Source: Enterococcus lactis (GTDB taxonomy: Bacteria; Bacillota; Bacilli; Lactobacillales; Enterococcaceae). Taken from it: a stretch of DNA of 64,000 nucleotides. The notes beneath the pieces were generated by a model, which worked only from the letters and a program-made list of their open reading frames with translations, searched no databases and was not told where the DNA came from. The stretch covers positions 62,001 to 126,000 of the forward strand of contig NZ_BNJW01000002.1 of NCBI RefSeq assembly GCF_015751045.1, in the 5' to 3' direction. Position 1 is the stretch's first letter. Every line of letters begins with the position of its first letter. Position numbers and translations under genes: made by a program. Positions 46,214 through 55,724 of this stretch are shown piece after piece.

Positions 46214-49200
46214 GATTCACGCTCTTTTCTATCTTGTTCTTCAGGAAGAACAATGAGATTCAGAAACAGTCCTAAAACAAGAAGGGTGGCGATCACAAGA
46301 TAACTGACCCAACTGATACGGCCGCCATTCAGCAGGACTGTGAAACCATTTTGGATATTTTGGAACGGTGACAGCCGATAGAGAAACTCGGTGAATGAAC
46401 CTATTTTGACCGTCACTCCTAATAATGGTGTGAGTATGAAATACAATCCTAGAACGATGCCGTAACCATATAAGGTAAGTTTCTTGAATTGCCGTAAACA
46501 GCCTGTGACAAGCAGCTGCATGCTGGCAAAGGTCAAAAAGGCATAGCTGAACCACAACAAGCGATTCGCCGTGCCAGCACTTGCACTGGTAGCACCAGCA
46601 TAAAAACCGGCAAGTAAGATCGTCACAAACGAAAGAAGGAAGACATTAGGAACGTTCAGCCATATCCTTGTCGGCTGAACCAGCAGATTGGCTTCTGTCA
46701 CTTTACGTTTTTTCATAAATCCTAGTAATGAAAGCCCTGCGACCATAAGCAGAATCGCGCCAGTTAATGTTGCGTAATAAGGAACTAACGAGATTTGTCT
46801 TGTTTGTCCGAACACACCTTTTCCTTGGATCGGCCGTGACAGAAAATGGAAAACTTGTGTATTGTCTGCTCCGCCGTTTTTCGTGTTGGACAACACTTTT
46901 TCAAAGGTCTTTGCATATTCTTCGTTTTCTTTCGTTATTTGCTTCGATTGTTGAATCGATTGATCCAGATTGGTGAGGATCGTTGTTGCATTTGTCTGAA
47001 CATCAGCTGTCGTTGTTTTTAATTCTTCGATTACCGGCGCGATATCTTTGACTTCTGCAGCAGATTTCTCGGTGCTAGCAGCCGTTTCTTTGGATGATCG
47101 CATCAGTTCCTGCATCGTTTGGACTAAAGACTCTGTTTGGGTGGCAATTTGTTTCGTCTCGTTTTCTTCAGGATGCGGATTTTCTTCATTGATCACTGAT
47201 GCGGCTTCGATTTTTGCTGTTTCGCCCCATGCATTGTATGAATCCTTGATTTGCCGGTTGGCATCTGTGAACCATCGATTCAATTTATCTGCTTCCTGTA
47301 GCAGTTTTTCCGGGATGGTCATCAGATTCAATGTGCCGTAAAGCGTAGGGCTGGCTTCTTCTTTATTCTGATCTGTTTCATGCCCAATGACCGCTTGCAG
47401 TCGATTGATCTGAGTCTAGGTGTCCTTGTAGATCCTGTCTCCTGATTTCTTGTATTCTTCATATAATTTATCGGTAATGACCGTTTGTTTCTCAGCATTC
47501 GTAATATTGTCATACCGACGATAGATCGATTGGTCTTTAGCTAATTCCAGAACTGTTTTCCCTTGATTTTCTGACGCACGGATCATGGCAGCATAAGACT
47601 GGACTGATAACGACTGGTTCGGATTACCGAAAAGAGTCGCGATTTGCTGCGCAGCAGTATCCAGTGCTTGTAAATGTGTCAGAATTTTAGGCACATCATC
47701 GATCAGCGGCTGATCCATCGGGAGATAGACGGCATAGTGATGATCGCTTTGGACCGTTTCGTTCCTGCACCATGAATAGTGAAGTTCATTATAAGATGTC
47801 GCTTGTTCTATTGAGTTCAAATGCCAGATGATCGGCAGGTTGACCGTGAATGTCACCTGTTTCGGCAATTCTTTTTCTTGCGGGTCATCTGTTGAATCTT
47901 GCGTACTTTCTTCCGTTTCTTCGATTTTTTCAGGTGCTGCGAATGTAAATTGATGATCTGAATGGTCGATGATCGTAGTTTGATAGCGATAAGGATGCAG
48001 TTCATCATTCACTAACTGTTCGATTTCTTGCAGCTTGGGACCATCTAGCATCACACTGACTTGTTCTTGCGAATCAGCTGGTAATTGGATCGAATAAGTA
48101 TTCTCTTTTGTCGGGTCCATGGAAAGCGTGACTGTTTGCTGCGGAATGGTGATCATTTCAGGATGTCCTTGTCTAGGATCTAAATACGTGAAATGGACCT
48201 CTTTTCCCAATGGCTTGTTCAAATCATTGGCGTATTTTCGGACGATTGCCAGTTCATCCAAGTAAAGGGAAGCTTGATCAGGTGTGATCACTTGCTGTTT
48301 TGCTAATTCGTCCACTAACTGTTCCAAGCTCTTGTCTGGGATCTGAGCCAATGAGGTCTCTAGTGTTCCTTGATACTCAGCATTCAATTTGGGTGCGTTC
48401 CCTCCCAAATCGGAAATCAGCTGGAGGATAGCTGTTTTCACTTGCTCGGTGGTTGCTGTATCAGGAGTAGCTGCAGGATCGTTATAATAAGTCGCTGCAA
48501 TCTGGCTTTTCAACTGGGTCAACTGTTCTGTCTGGGCTTGTAGCTCAGCGATTTCTGCCTGAAGTTCCGTGATTCTTTTTATTTGTGTCACTTGGAAAAG
48601 AACCGATTCTGATAAAAACCCGGCGTACACACCTGTGCTTTCCTGTTCATTGCTGGTATAAAAATCACCCAACTGGGACAAGATTGTTTCATTCAATTGA
48701 TCATGCTGCTTTTTATAGTCTGCCGTATCTGTTTCCCATTGTTCGTTGAGCTGCTTTTTTTGCATCGCTACTTGATCATTGAATTGTCTGATCGATTCTT
48801 TCAGTTTTTCATTTGCCTGCTTCGTGTAGTCCTCGACCGATTCTTTGACTGCTTCAGTCGATTGGCTGCCTCCTTCTAATCCTTGATTGTTTCTGTCCAG
48901 CAACTCTTTGACCGACTGGACAAAGGCTTGCTGCTGGGCAGTAAAAGACTGATTGTCTGTGTCTAAAATACTGGCTGTTTCCAGCACATTCGTATAATTG
49001 CCTGGGATTTCTTTGAATGGACTGTAAATAGATGATTCCAAATTCGTCTGATAGTTTACTTGTGTTCCGGCGATTTGATTCACGTTTTGCTGTGCTTCAA
49101 ATAAATTCCCGACGATACTGGAAAAATACATTTGGATAATCCGCTGATTGAAGTCCGTTAAGATCATGTTGACATTGTCTTGAATCATTTGATTCGTGAT

Positions 49201-49608
49201 TTCATTTTGTCCATCTCGAACTTGATATTCGATCAATGCTTTTTCCGGATTGATACTTTGCAGCGAGAGCAATTTTTCAGAAAAATCTTGGGGAATGATG
49301 ATTTGCGCATCAAATTGCCCGCTTTCTACACCAGCTGTAGCGATGTTTCGAGTGGTGGTTTCCCAGCGATTTTTACTGTCTTTATTGATCAATGTCACAA
49401 AATCCGAACCTAATGAATAATTTTTGCCTTCAAATACTGCTCCTTTATCTTCGTTGACTAGTGCATATTGCATTTTCCCTGTAGGATCAGTTGTACTGAT
49501 CGTGACGTTCTCATCTTTGAAACCTAGATAGATGAAGAAAAGCAATAGACATAGACTGGCAATGATTGTCAGGAATAAAGAAACCTTTCTTTTTAAATTT
49601 ATTTTCAT
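46210..49608 (-). pseudogene. esaA: Type VII secretion membrane protein EsaA, amber-interrupted
   Basis: A 1,132-codon gene broken by an in-frame TAG at 47416-47418 (codon 731), between ...GDRIYKDT and TQINRLQAVIGHE. The N-terminal part has one membrane helix (VSLFLTIIASLCLLLFFIYL) and the large YhgE/Pip-like external domain. The part after the stop stays in the same frame and holds the remaining external helices and five C-terminal membrane helices. Without readthrough the protein lacks its membrane-embedded end. Start at 49608 (MKINLKRK), with AAGGAG a somewhat distant 14 nt upstream. Confidence 0.9.
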
Positions 49609-49747
49609 ATCAAAAACGTCCACTCCTTCCCAATGAATGACGAAACTTTTTTGCTTCAAGTAATAGGGCAAATTTTTGTGAAAACTTATTGAAAAATTTG
49701 TACAAAAATTGGTCCTAATACCTGTGTTGAACAAGCCCCTATTGAAA

Positions 49748-49781
49748 GGAAGAGGCGATGAGGGTTCTCACTGCCTCTTCC
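49748..49781 (-). terminator. hairpin between esxA and esaA
   Basis: Perfect 9-bp stem GGAAGAGGC / GCCTCTTCC with a 16-nt loop, just after the esxA stop, followed by TTTC only. It looks like a partial terminator or a processing/stability stem that keeps esxA expression above the rest of the operon. Confidence 0.6.
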
Positions 49782-49787
49782 ATTTGC

Positions 49788-50081
49788 TTAAAATCCAAAT
49801 GAGCTAGCGTCTTGACGATCCCGCTCTGCCACAGTGTCAGCATACTTGTTCAACTGTTGATTGATGCTTTCCAATAACTGCTCCATCTGTTTGACATTTC
49901 CTTCCAGCTGATTGTATTGCTCTAAATATGCTTGGAAGGCTTGCCCTTTCCATTGTTGAGCGATTTGTTGGTTCATGGAATTGACCTTTCTGATCGCATC
50001 TTGGATTTGAGATGCTGCCTGCTGGTAGACCTTTGCCTGTGATTTAAGCTGTTCGGGTGTGACTGCAATTGCTCCTGCCAT
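49788..50081 (-). CDS. esxA: WXG100 family secreted protein EsxA
   Basis: 97 residues, two helices with the WXG turn at WKG (IAQQWKGQAFQAYLEQYNQL) and a C-terminal tail (YADTVAERDRQDASSFGF) that carries the secretion signal region. It is the small helical-hairpin substrate of the type VII system and is usually needed for its activity. AGGAGG precedes the ATG. It is the first gene of the ess locus and looks intact, although EsaA and EssC are broken. Confidence 0.95.
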   Translation of the reverse strand: MAGAIAVTPEQLKSQAKVYQQAASQIQDAIRKVNSMNQQIAQQWKGQAFQAYLEQYNQLEGNVKQMEQLLESINQQLNKYADTVAERDRQDASSFGF

Positions 50082-50123
50082 GTTTGTTCCTCCTAATAAA
50101 AAGTTATTTTTTGTTACGCGTAC

Positions 50124-50154
50124 ATCATAAACTATTTTTTGTCTCTGTGGTCAA
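50124..50154 (-). promoter_or_regulatory. candidate esxA promoter
   Basis: On the minus strand TTGACC (50149-50154) and TATGAT (50124-50129) are separated by 19 nt, a long but tolerable spacer. The pair lies 43-73 nt before the esxA ATG. Confidence 0.4.
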
Positions 50155-50179
50155 AATGTAGCATTCACGCACATCATGT

Positions 50180-50191
50180 GTCGTATACGAC
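50180..50191. promoter_or_regulatory. palindrome upstream of esxA
   Basis: GTCGTATACGAC is a perfect 12-bp palindrome about 25 bp upstream of the candidate -35. It is a plausible binding site for the neighbouring Rgg-like regulator. The rest of the 50082-50640 gap is very AT-rich. I found no small peptide gene there with both a ribosome-binding site and an ATG. Confidence 0.4.
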
Positions 50192-50593
50192 GTGTTATTT
50201 TGCCTCCTTATTCCTCCTTTTTTGACTGGTCAAAAATCCAAGAAAAATAACTATACAAATTATTTCTAATCTCACATATTTTTCTAAGTATGACCTTTTT
50301 AAATTTATTACAAATCACTTTGAAATAATTCTTAAAAACTGGCTGATATTTTAATGTTTTATGTTCTTTCTCAAAAAAATATAAAAAAAACGGCTAATAT
50401 TTACTTGACAATACTCCTCTATCCCCCTTTTCTTTCTATCCGGAACGAATATTCCTTCTTGTAAATGCAGATGATCCTCCTTCGTTTTATATGTGGTGAA
50501 TATTCTCCCATTTATTAAGTACGTAAATATTTGAAAAAATTTTTTTGATTTGTTTTTTTATTCTCTCCTTATCCTTTTGATATTTTTCATGCA

Positions 50594-50627
50594 AAAAAAT
50601 AGCCAAGGTATTTGATGTAACACCTCG
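50594..50627 (-). terminator. terminator after the Rgg-like gene
   Basis: The minus strand reads CGAGGT, a 12-nt loop, then ACCTTG followed by GCTATTTTTTT. The stem is short, with G-U pairs, but the T-run is good. Confidence 0.55.
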
Positions 50628-50640
50628 ACTGTCTCTCTTT

Positions 50641-51528
50641 TTATTTGTCTACTACTAGTAATTCGTCTAATTGAAAATCGATTTCATAGATTCTTTCTAC
50701 ATTTCTCAAAAGTTCATGATTCATTTTATGATATTTCGTTGCACCAAGTTGCTGACAAATCTGCAACGCTTGGTTTACTTTTTGTCTTCCTTTTTCATTT
50801 CCTTTGATCATCTCCCAGATTCCAGTGAGTAGGGAATACTGATTTCGCTCAAAGAACATATCTTCTTCTAAAAAGACTGCTTCAAGTTTTGAGATATATT
50901 TCCAAATTAGTCCGCGTTGTTGCTGCTGGATAAAATGGATAATCGCGTTTGCCAGCATCCGAAAGCTCTCATTCTTTCGATCCTTGCTGTTTTGATAAGC
51001 GGAAATACTGACTAATGCTTTATCTAACACTAAATCGATAAAGAATGGATCAAAAGCATACATACAATGATTGAATAACACCAACTCATAATTCGTCCAT
51101 GTCTGTGCATAAATCAGATACTGATAAACTTCTGAATCAGCAACAGCAATTGGCTCATCTACTATACGAGCAATCAGTAATTTGCATAAACTAGCTAGAT
51201 GTCTCTCCTTTTGAGTGATGTCTCCTTTTTCTTCGCACAGGCTGATCAAATGTTGCAATTCTTCTTTATCTTGATTCATAAATGCTAAAACCATTTCTTT
51301 CATCATCCGGTCCATGTTTGCCACTTCCGGCGGATAATCGAATATCCTCAGTTCATCATAACCAAGATTGAGTTTTTGTAAAAAATATGAAAATTTGCTA
51401 ACTGTCGTGTCTGCTTGATTTTTTACAAACCGTTCGTAAACGGATCGGCTGACTTCCTTTCCGCATAATTCTGCTACGGAGATACCTTTTTGCTTTCGAA
51501 CAAATTCGATGATCTCCCATACTTCCAT
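50641..51528 (-). CDS. Rgg/GadR/MutR-type transcriptional regulator
   Basis: About 295 residues. The N-terminal helix-turn-helix (WEIIEFVRKQKGISVAELCG, EVSRSVYERFVKNQADTTVS, FLQKLNLGYDELRIF) is followed by a long helical repeat domain (about 75-295), the Rgg layout. Rgg proteins usually sense short secreted peptides; no such peptide gene is evident here. The gene lies upstream of and codirectional with esxA, so it is a good candidate ess regulator. The start at 51528 (MEVWEIIEF) follows AAAGGAG; upstream in-frame ATGs have no site. Confidence 0.85.
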   Translation of the reverse strand: MEVWEIIEFVRKQKGISVAELCGKEVSRSVYERFVKNQADTTVSKFSYFLQKLNLGYDELRIFDYPPEVANMDRMMKEMVLAFMNQDKEELQHLISLCEEKGDITQKERHLASLCKLLIARIVDEPIAVADSEVYQYLIYAQTWTNYELVLFNHCMYAFDPFFIDLVLDKALVSISAYQNSKDRKNESFRMLANAIIHFIQQQQRGLIWKYISKLEAVFLEEDMFFERNQYSLLTGIWEMIKGNEKGRQKVNQALQICQQLGATKYHKMNHELLRNVERIYEIDFQLDELLVVDK

Positions 51529-51987
51529 TTTGCCAACTCCTTTATAAATATGGCTCTCCTTCAGTTGAAAACAATCGCAACATGATTTTGTATGAAATAA
51601 CATATACCAATCCATCAGATCTTCATTTTTCATTTCTAAAAATCATTTTTTCGTAAGACGTTCCTTATTTTTCATGATATCATCGCTGTTAAAACCAATT
51701 GTTCATTTACCAGTATTTTAAAAAAAACTTAATCATAATAGTTGTTTTATAATTTTGCAATCCATTAGAGGATAAAGAATAAGCGGTAAAGCAATACATA
51801 TAATACGTTATTTTATTTTTGCTATATGAAAAATACTCATTTTTATTTTTTCTAGTAGAATTTTATCTTCTAAGTATGCCCCTCGTATGAACTATTTACC
51901 ATTGACAAACGTTAAATAAAAATTTAGAATATTCACAAGTTTGACGACAATTATGAAAATTTATGTCGTGCTAAAGGAGTTTTGTTA
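51529..51987. other. intergenic region between the rgg-like gene and azlC
   Basis: A 459-nt AT-rich spacer with divergent promoters. The azlC promoter is clear (51902-51930); the regulator's own promoter is not. I see no repeat copy, RNA gene or peptide gene. Confidence 0.45.
51902..51930 (+). promoter_or_regulatory. azlCD promoter
   Basis: TTGACA (51902-51907), exactly 17 nt, then TAGAAT (51925-51930). The start codon is 58 nt downstream. Confidence 0.8.
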
Positions 51988-52695
51988 TTGGATGAAAAGT
52001 TAGATATAAAAACTGCGATCAAAGACACGTTACCTACCGTTTTTGGTTATATCGGTATTGGACTTGCATTTGGTATCGTTGGGAAAGCTGCCGGGTTTCA
52101 TCCGCTGGTCGTCACGTTGATGTCCCTGCTGATTTATGCTGGTTCCGCTCAATTTATCACGGTCAGCATGCTTGCTAGCCACAGTCCGTTGCTTTCCATC
52201 GTTCTCTCGACCTTTCTAGTCAATTCCCGAATGATTTTGATGAGTATGACGATCGCCCCTTATTTCAAGAAAAATCGGTTGATTCAAAATCTGCTCATTG
52301 GCACATTGCTGACAGATGAAAGTTTCGCTCTGGGAATGAATAAATTGAACTATACGGGACAAAAGTTAAACTTTCGTTGGATGAATACAGCTAATTGGAT
52401 TTCTTATTTGACGTGGGTGGGTTCTTCTCTTGTTGGCGCACTTTTAGGTAATTTTATTACTGATCCGAAAAAGTTTGGTTTGGATTTCGCCATCGTCGCT
52501 ATGTTTATCGGCTTACTTTATCTTCAAGTCATTTCTGATAGAAACACCTCTAAACGATTACAGTTGATCCTGATTGGTCTCACTTTGATTCTGGTATATG
52601 TCGGACTGATTTTTATCCCAAGCAACTTAGTGATCGTAGTTGTGACACTTATCGGGTGCGGATTGGGGGTGTGGATCAAACATGCCTTCTTTTGA
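51988..52695 (+). CDS. azlC: AzlC family branched-chain amino acid exporter, large subunit
   Basis: 235 residues with about seven membrane segments. AzlC marks are YIGIGLAFGIVGKAAGFHPL, YAGSAQFITVSML, NSRMILMSMTIAPYFK and TDESFALGMN. With AzlD it exports branched-chain amino acids (azaleucine resistance in Bacillus). The TTG at 51988 is taken as the start because AAAGGAG is eight bases upstream; the TTG at 51982 is too close. It overlaps azlD by 14 nt. Confidence 0.93.
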   Translation: MDEKLDIKTAIKDTLPTVFGYIGIGLAFGIVGKAAGFHPLVVTLMSLLIYAGSAQFITVSMLASHSPLLSIVLSTFLVNSRMILMSMTIAPYFKKNRLIQNLLIGTLLTDESFALGMNKLNYTGQKLNFRWMNTANWISYLTWVGSSLVGALLGNFITDPKKFGLDFAIVAMFIGLLYLQVISDRNTSKRLQLILIGLTLILVYVGLIFIPSNLVIVVVTLIGCGLGVWIKHAFF

Positions 52696-53005
52696 GTTTA
52701 CATTGCTGACTATTTTAGGTTGTACTCTAGCGACTTGGCTTTCTAGGGTCCTACCGTTTGTCTTACTGAAAAAATTCGACTTACCGCAACCGTTGCTTGA
52801 GTATTTAAGTTTTGTTCCAATCGTCATTATGTCTGCTTTATGGTTCAGCAGTCTATTTACCCAAAATATCGGACATCTGCCACAGATCAATCTCGAAAAT
52901 GCTTTGGCTTCAGTTCCTACGCTTTTAGCTGCTATTCTTTCAAAAAGCTTATTGGTGATCGTCTTGATAGGTATTCTTTCCCTTTCATTGATTCGCTTAT
53001 TATAA
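52682..53005 (+). CDS. azlD: AzlD family branched-chain amino acid exporter, small subunit
   Basis: 107 residues with four hydrophobic segments. TILGCTLATWLSRVLPFVLL and FVPIVIMSALWFSSLF, with VPTLLAAILSKSLLVIVLIG, match AzlD. It forms a complex with AzlC in the membrane. GGGGGTG precedes the ATG inside the azlC end, so translation is coupled. It ends at a strong bidirectional terminator. Confidence 0.93.
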   Translation: MPSFEFTLLTILGCTLATWLSRVLPFVLLKKFDLPQPLLEYLSFVPIVIMSALWFSSLFTQNIGHLPQINLENALASVPTLLAAILSKSLLVIVLIGILSLSLIRLL

Positions 53006-53063
53006 ATAAAAAACAAGAGCTTATGGCAAATTACTGTCATGCGCTCTTGTTTTTTATTTATAA
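53004..53063. terminator. bidirectional terminator after azlD
   Basis: ATAAATAAAAAACAAGAGC and GCTCTTGTTTTTTATTTAT form a near-perfect 19-bp stem around a 20-nt loop. It begins at the azlD stop and also serves the convergent gene. Confidence 0.85.
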
Positions 53064-53089
53064 TAAGAAGAAAATCGGCGTATTCCTAC

Positions 53090-54127
53090 TTATCCGTTGA
53101 ACGGACCACTAACAACGACTTTTCCTAACATATGTCCTGTTTCTACGTCTTTGGTTGCTTGTTTCAAGTTTTTCGCATTGATCCCATCTGAATAGACCTT
53201 GCTCAATGTACTGCGGATAATCCCTTCGTTTGCTAAAGCAGCAATGTGCGCTAAAGCTTCTCCTTGCGTTTCGATTTCATAGTTATAGTCTGTTTTAGCG
53301 AACATATACTCCCAGTCGAAACTGATAGATTGGTTTTTCCAAACACCTATGTCTAACGGCTCTTTTATCCCTACGATCGTTCCCACATGTCCAAATGGTC
53401 GGACAAGGTGCTTGATTTGATCAAAATAGCGGGTAATATCGAATAATACAGCGACATACTCTACTTGATCGATTCCTAATTCACGAAAACTTTTACTTAA
53501 GTCTTGATGATAATCGATTGGATAGTCTACGCCTGTTTTTTTCAGCCATTCAAAATTCTTCGGACTTGCAGTCGCATAGACTTCTAGACCAGCCCAATGC
53601 GCTAGTTGATTCAAAATCGAACCGACGCCCCCAGCTCCGTTGATCACTAAGATTTTTTTCCCGCGGTTGGCATTTTCTTCTGGAATCAGACCAAATTTTT
53701 CAAATAACAATTCATAAGCGGTCAATGAAGTCAATGGCAACGCTGCGGCTTCTTCATCTGACAGATTTTTCGGTGCAAGAGCGGCAATACGTTCGTCAAC
53801 CAGTTGGTATTCTTGATTGCTTCCTGCTCTTGTTGTTGTACCTGCATAAAACACGCGATCGCCGACAGAAAATTTTTGCACTTCATCGCCTACAGCAACG
53901 ACTTTCCCGACCCCATCAAACCCTAAGATACGCAAAGCATTTCTTATCCCATTATCTTGGCGAAGTTTCGTATCGACAGGATTGACAGATACTGCGTTGA
54001 CTTTTACCAGAAGATCCTGTGGAGTGGGTACAGGTACCTGTTCTTTTTCATCCATAAAGCTTTTTGGATCATCGATCGGCAGCCCTTCATAAAAACCGAC
54101 TACCTTCATTAATTCCTTTTCTGACAT
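53090..54127 (-). CDS. Zinc-independent MDR / quinone oxidoreductase-like protein
   Basis: 345 residues. A GroES-like N-terminal half (VKVNAVSVNPVDTKLRQDNG, ILGFDGVGKVVAVGDEVQKF) is followed by a Rossmann domain (LVINGAGGVGSILNQLAHWA). The Cys/His zinc ligands of alcohol dehydrogenases are missing, which indicates an NADPH:quinone reductase or 2-alkenal reductase type. This subfamily is often annotated as zinc-binding alcohol dehydrogenase ZADH-like. AAGGAGG precedes the ATG. Transcribed alone; substrate unknown. Confidence 0.88.
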   Translation of the reverse strand: MSEKELMKVVGFYEGLPIDDPKSFMDEKEQVPVPTPQDLLVKVNAVSVNPVDTKLRQDNGIRNALRILGFDGVGKVVAVGDEVQKFSVGDRVFYAGTTTRAGSNQEYQLVDERIAALAPKNLSDEEAAALPLTSLTAYELLFEKFGLIPEENANRGKKILVINGAGGVGSILNQLAHWAGLEVYATASPKNFEWLKKTGVDYPIDYHQDLSKSFRELGIDQVEYVAVLFDITRYFDQIKHLVRPFGHVGTIVGIKEPLDIGVWKNQSISFDWEYMFAKTDYNYEIETQGEALAHIAALANEGIIRSTLSKVYSDGINAKNLKQATKDVETGHMLGKVVVSGPFNG

Positions 54128-54272
54128 ACGAATTCCTCCTTAGCTTCATCAAGTTGGAGCATCCATACAGTGTTCATTTCAATATATATAGTATGTTATT
54201 TGTTCCACCTTTTTTATCCATCATAATTATTCTCTTACTTAAAGTAAACTATTTGTACTTTTTTGGTTAAAA

Positions 54273-54441
54273 AAGAGGCTGCGACAAGACTTTTGTCACA
54301 ACCTCTTATAAACGGTGTTCTCCTACCAACTCTTCGGTCACAAGTTACAATATTCATAAAATATGAGGAGCTATTTTTTGAAATTGCTCCTTGTAACTCA
54401 GAGTTAAACGGCAGGCTCACAACCTCTGATTCGCGGTGTTC
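54273..54441 (+). repeat. EFAR-like palindromic repeat, copy H (head, one module, partial second)
   Basis: Head AAGAGGCTGCGACAAGACTTTTGTCACAACCTCTT (54273-54308, two mismatches). The module runs from AAACGGTGTTC (about 54310) to CTCACAACCTCT (54427), with an internal stem CACAAGTTAC / GTAACTC. A second module begins GCGGTGTTC (54433) and is cut off at the dus gene. Confidence 0.8.
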
Positions 54442-54451
54442 AAGCAAGAAA

Positions 54452-55435
54452 TCATCGTTCACTGAAAAGTGTTGGATGTTCTTTTTCAAAGGTGTCTAAA
54501 ATCTCTCGTACTTCATCGGTAGATTTCGTATTCATCAACTGAACACGCAAGTCATTTGCTCCTGGAAATCCTTTGATATAGATTTTAAAGAAACGATGCA
54601 GTCCTGTGATCGAACGCGGGATGATTTCTGAATAATGATCTTGCAGATCTAGTTGCAGACGAAGTAGGCCAATCAGTTCTTTTTCTGTATGTTCCCTCGG
54701 TTCTTTTTCAAATGCATAAGGATTCTTGAAAATCCCCCGGCCAATCATGATGCCATCTACGCCATATTTTTCAGCCAATTCTTCTCCTGTCCGGCGATCG
54801 GGGATATCTCCATTGATCGTGATTAGTGTTTGCGGAGCGATTTGGTCACGTAAAGCAATGATTTTAGGAATGACTTCCCAATGTGCATCTACTTTACTCA
54901 TCTCTTTACGCGTACGCAAATGGACAGAAAGATTGGCTATATCTTGATGAAGTAGGTGACTGATCCATTCTTCCATCTCAGACATTTCCGTATAACCGAT
55001 ACGCGTCTTGACGCTGACAGGCAAACCACCAGTTTTAGCCGCTTCAATCAATTGTGCCGCTACTTCTGGACGAAGGATCAAGCCACTGCCTTTTCCACGT
55101 TCTGCTACATTAGGAACTGGGCAGCCCATGTTGATATCGATTCCTTGGAAGCCCATTTCTGCCATAGCAATGCTCATTTCTCTAAAAAATTCTGGCTTGT
55201 CTCCCCAGATATGGGCAACCATCGGCTGTTCATCTTCTGTAAAGGTCAATCTTCCTCGTACACTGTCTTTTCCATCTGGATGACAGAAACTGTCTGAGTT
55301 TGTAAACTCAGTAAAGAAGACATCCGGTGCTGCTGCATGCTTTACGACATGGCGAAATACAACATCTGTTACATCTTCCATTGGTGCTAAAACAAAAAAA
55401 GGCTTTGGCAGCTCTTTCCAAAAATTAGTAGTCAT
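54452..55435 (-). CDS. dus: tRNA-dihydrouridine synthase
   Basis: 327 residues. FMN-dependent TIM barrel: [19 protein letters not shown], then [20 protein letters not shown] with the catalytic Cys in [24 protein letters not shown] and [20 protein letters not shown]-terminal helical domain follows ([19 protein letters not shown]). It reduces uridine to dihydrouridine in tRNA D-loops. Which positions it modifies cannot be told. The stop lies at the edge of palindromic repeat H. Confidence 0.95.
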   Translation of the reverse strand: MTTNFWKELPKPFFVLAPMEDVTDVVFRHVVKHAAAPDVFFTEFTNSDSFCHPDGKDSVRGRLTFTEDEQPMVAHIWGDKPEFFREMSIAMAEMGFQGIDINMGCPVPNVAERGKGSGLILRPEVAAQLIEAAKTGGLPVSVKTRIGYTEMSEMEEWISHLLHQDIANLSVHLRTRKEMSKVDAHWEVIPKIIALRDQIAPQTLITINGDIPDRRTGEELAEKYGVDGIMIGRGIFKNPYAFEKEPREHTEKELIGLLRLQLDLQDHYSEIIPRSITGLHRFFKIYIKGFPGANDLRVQLMNTKSTDEVREILDTFEKEHPTLFSER

Positions 55436-55560
55436 TTATTTGTTACTCTCCATTCTATCAAGCAGTGAAGTCGCAATCTTTCTCAAAAACATTGTCATTA
55501 TACTAGGAAACAAAAAAAGAAGCAAAGTGAACAGCTTAAAAGATGTTTCTGATTGAACAA

Positions 55561-55722
55561 AAAAGACTGTGACAAAAATCTTATCACAGTCCATTTTCCG
55601 GAATAAATGGTGTTCTCCTGCCAACTCCTCGGTATTCGCTCAACAAACGACAAAATATGAGGAACTATTTTCCCGTTTGTTTCTCTAATACTCAGGTCAA
55701 AACGCTGATTTCACAACCTCTT
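55561..55722 (+). repeat. EFAR-like palindromic repeat, copy I (head plus one module)
   Basis: Head GACTGTGACAAAAATCTTATCACAGTC (55565-55591). The module runs from AAATGGTGTTC (55604) to TCACAACCTCT (55721), with stems GGTATTCG/CTAATACTC and ACAAACG/CCGTTTGT. It closely matches module 1 of copies B and D, and ends 3 nt before the permease stop. Confidence 0.88.
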
Positions 55723-55724
55723 TT

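Noticed and set aside
46210-49608. Two separate genes in place of esaA
   Set aside because: Both parts are in the same frame with only one TAG between them, the intervening codons are ordinary, and the second part has no ribosome-binding site before its first ATG.
50401-50500. A small signalling peptide gene between the rgg-like gene and esxA
   Set aside because: On the minus strand there are good AGGAGG and GAGGAG motifs, but no ATG follows at suitable spacing. Only a CTG or a TTG giving a 4-codon frame is available.
54263-54499. Short plus-strand frame after the dus gene
   Set aside because: It is composed mostly of palindromic repeat H and antisense to the end of dus.
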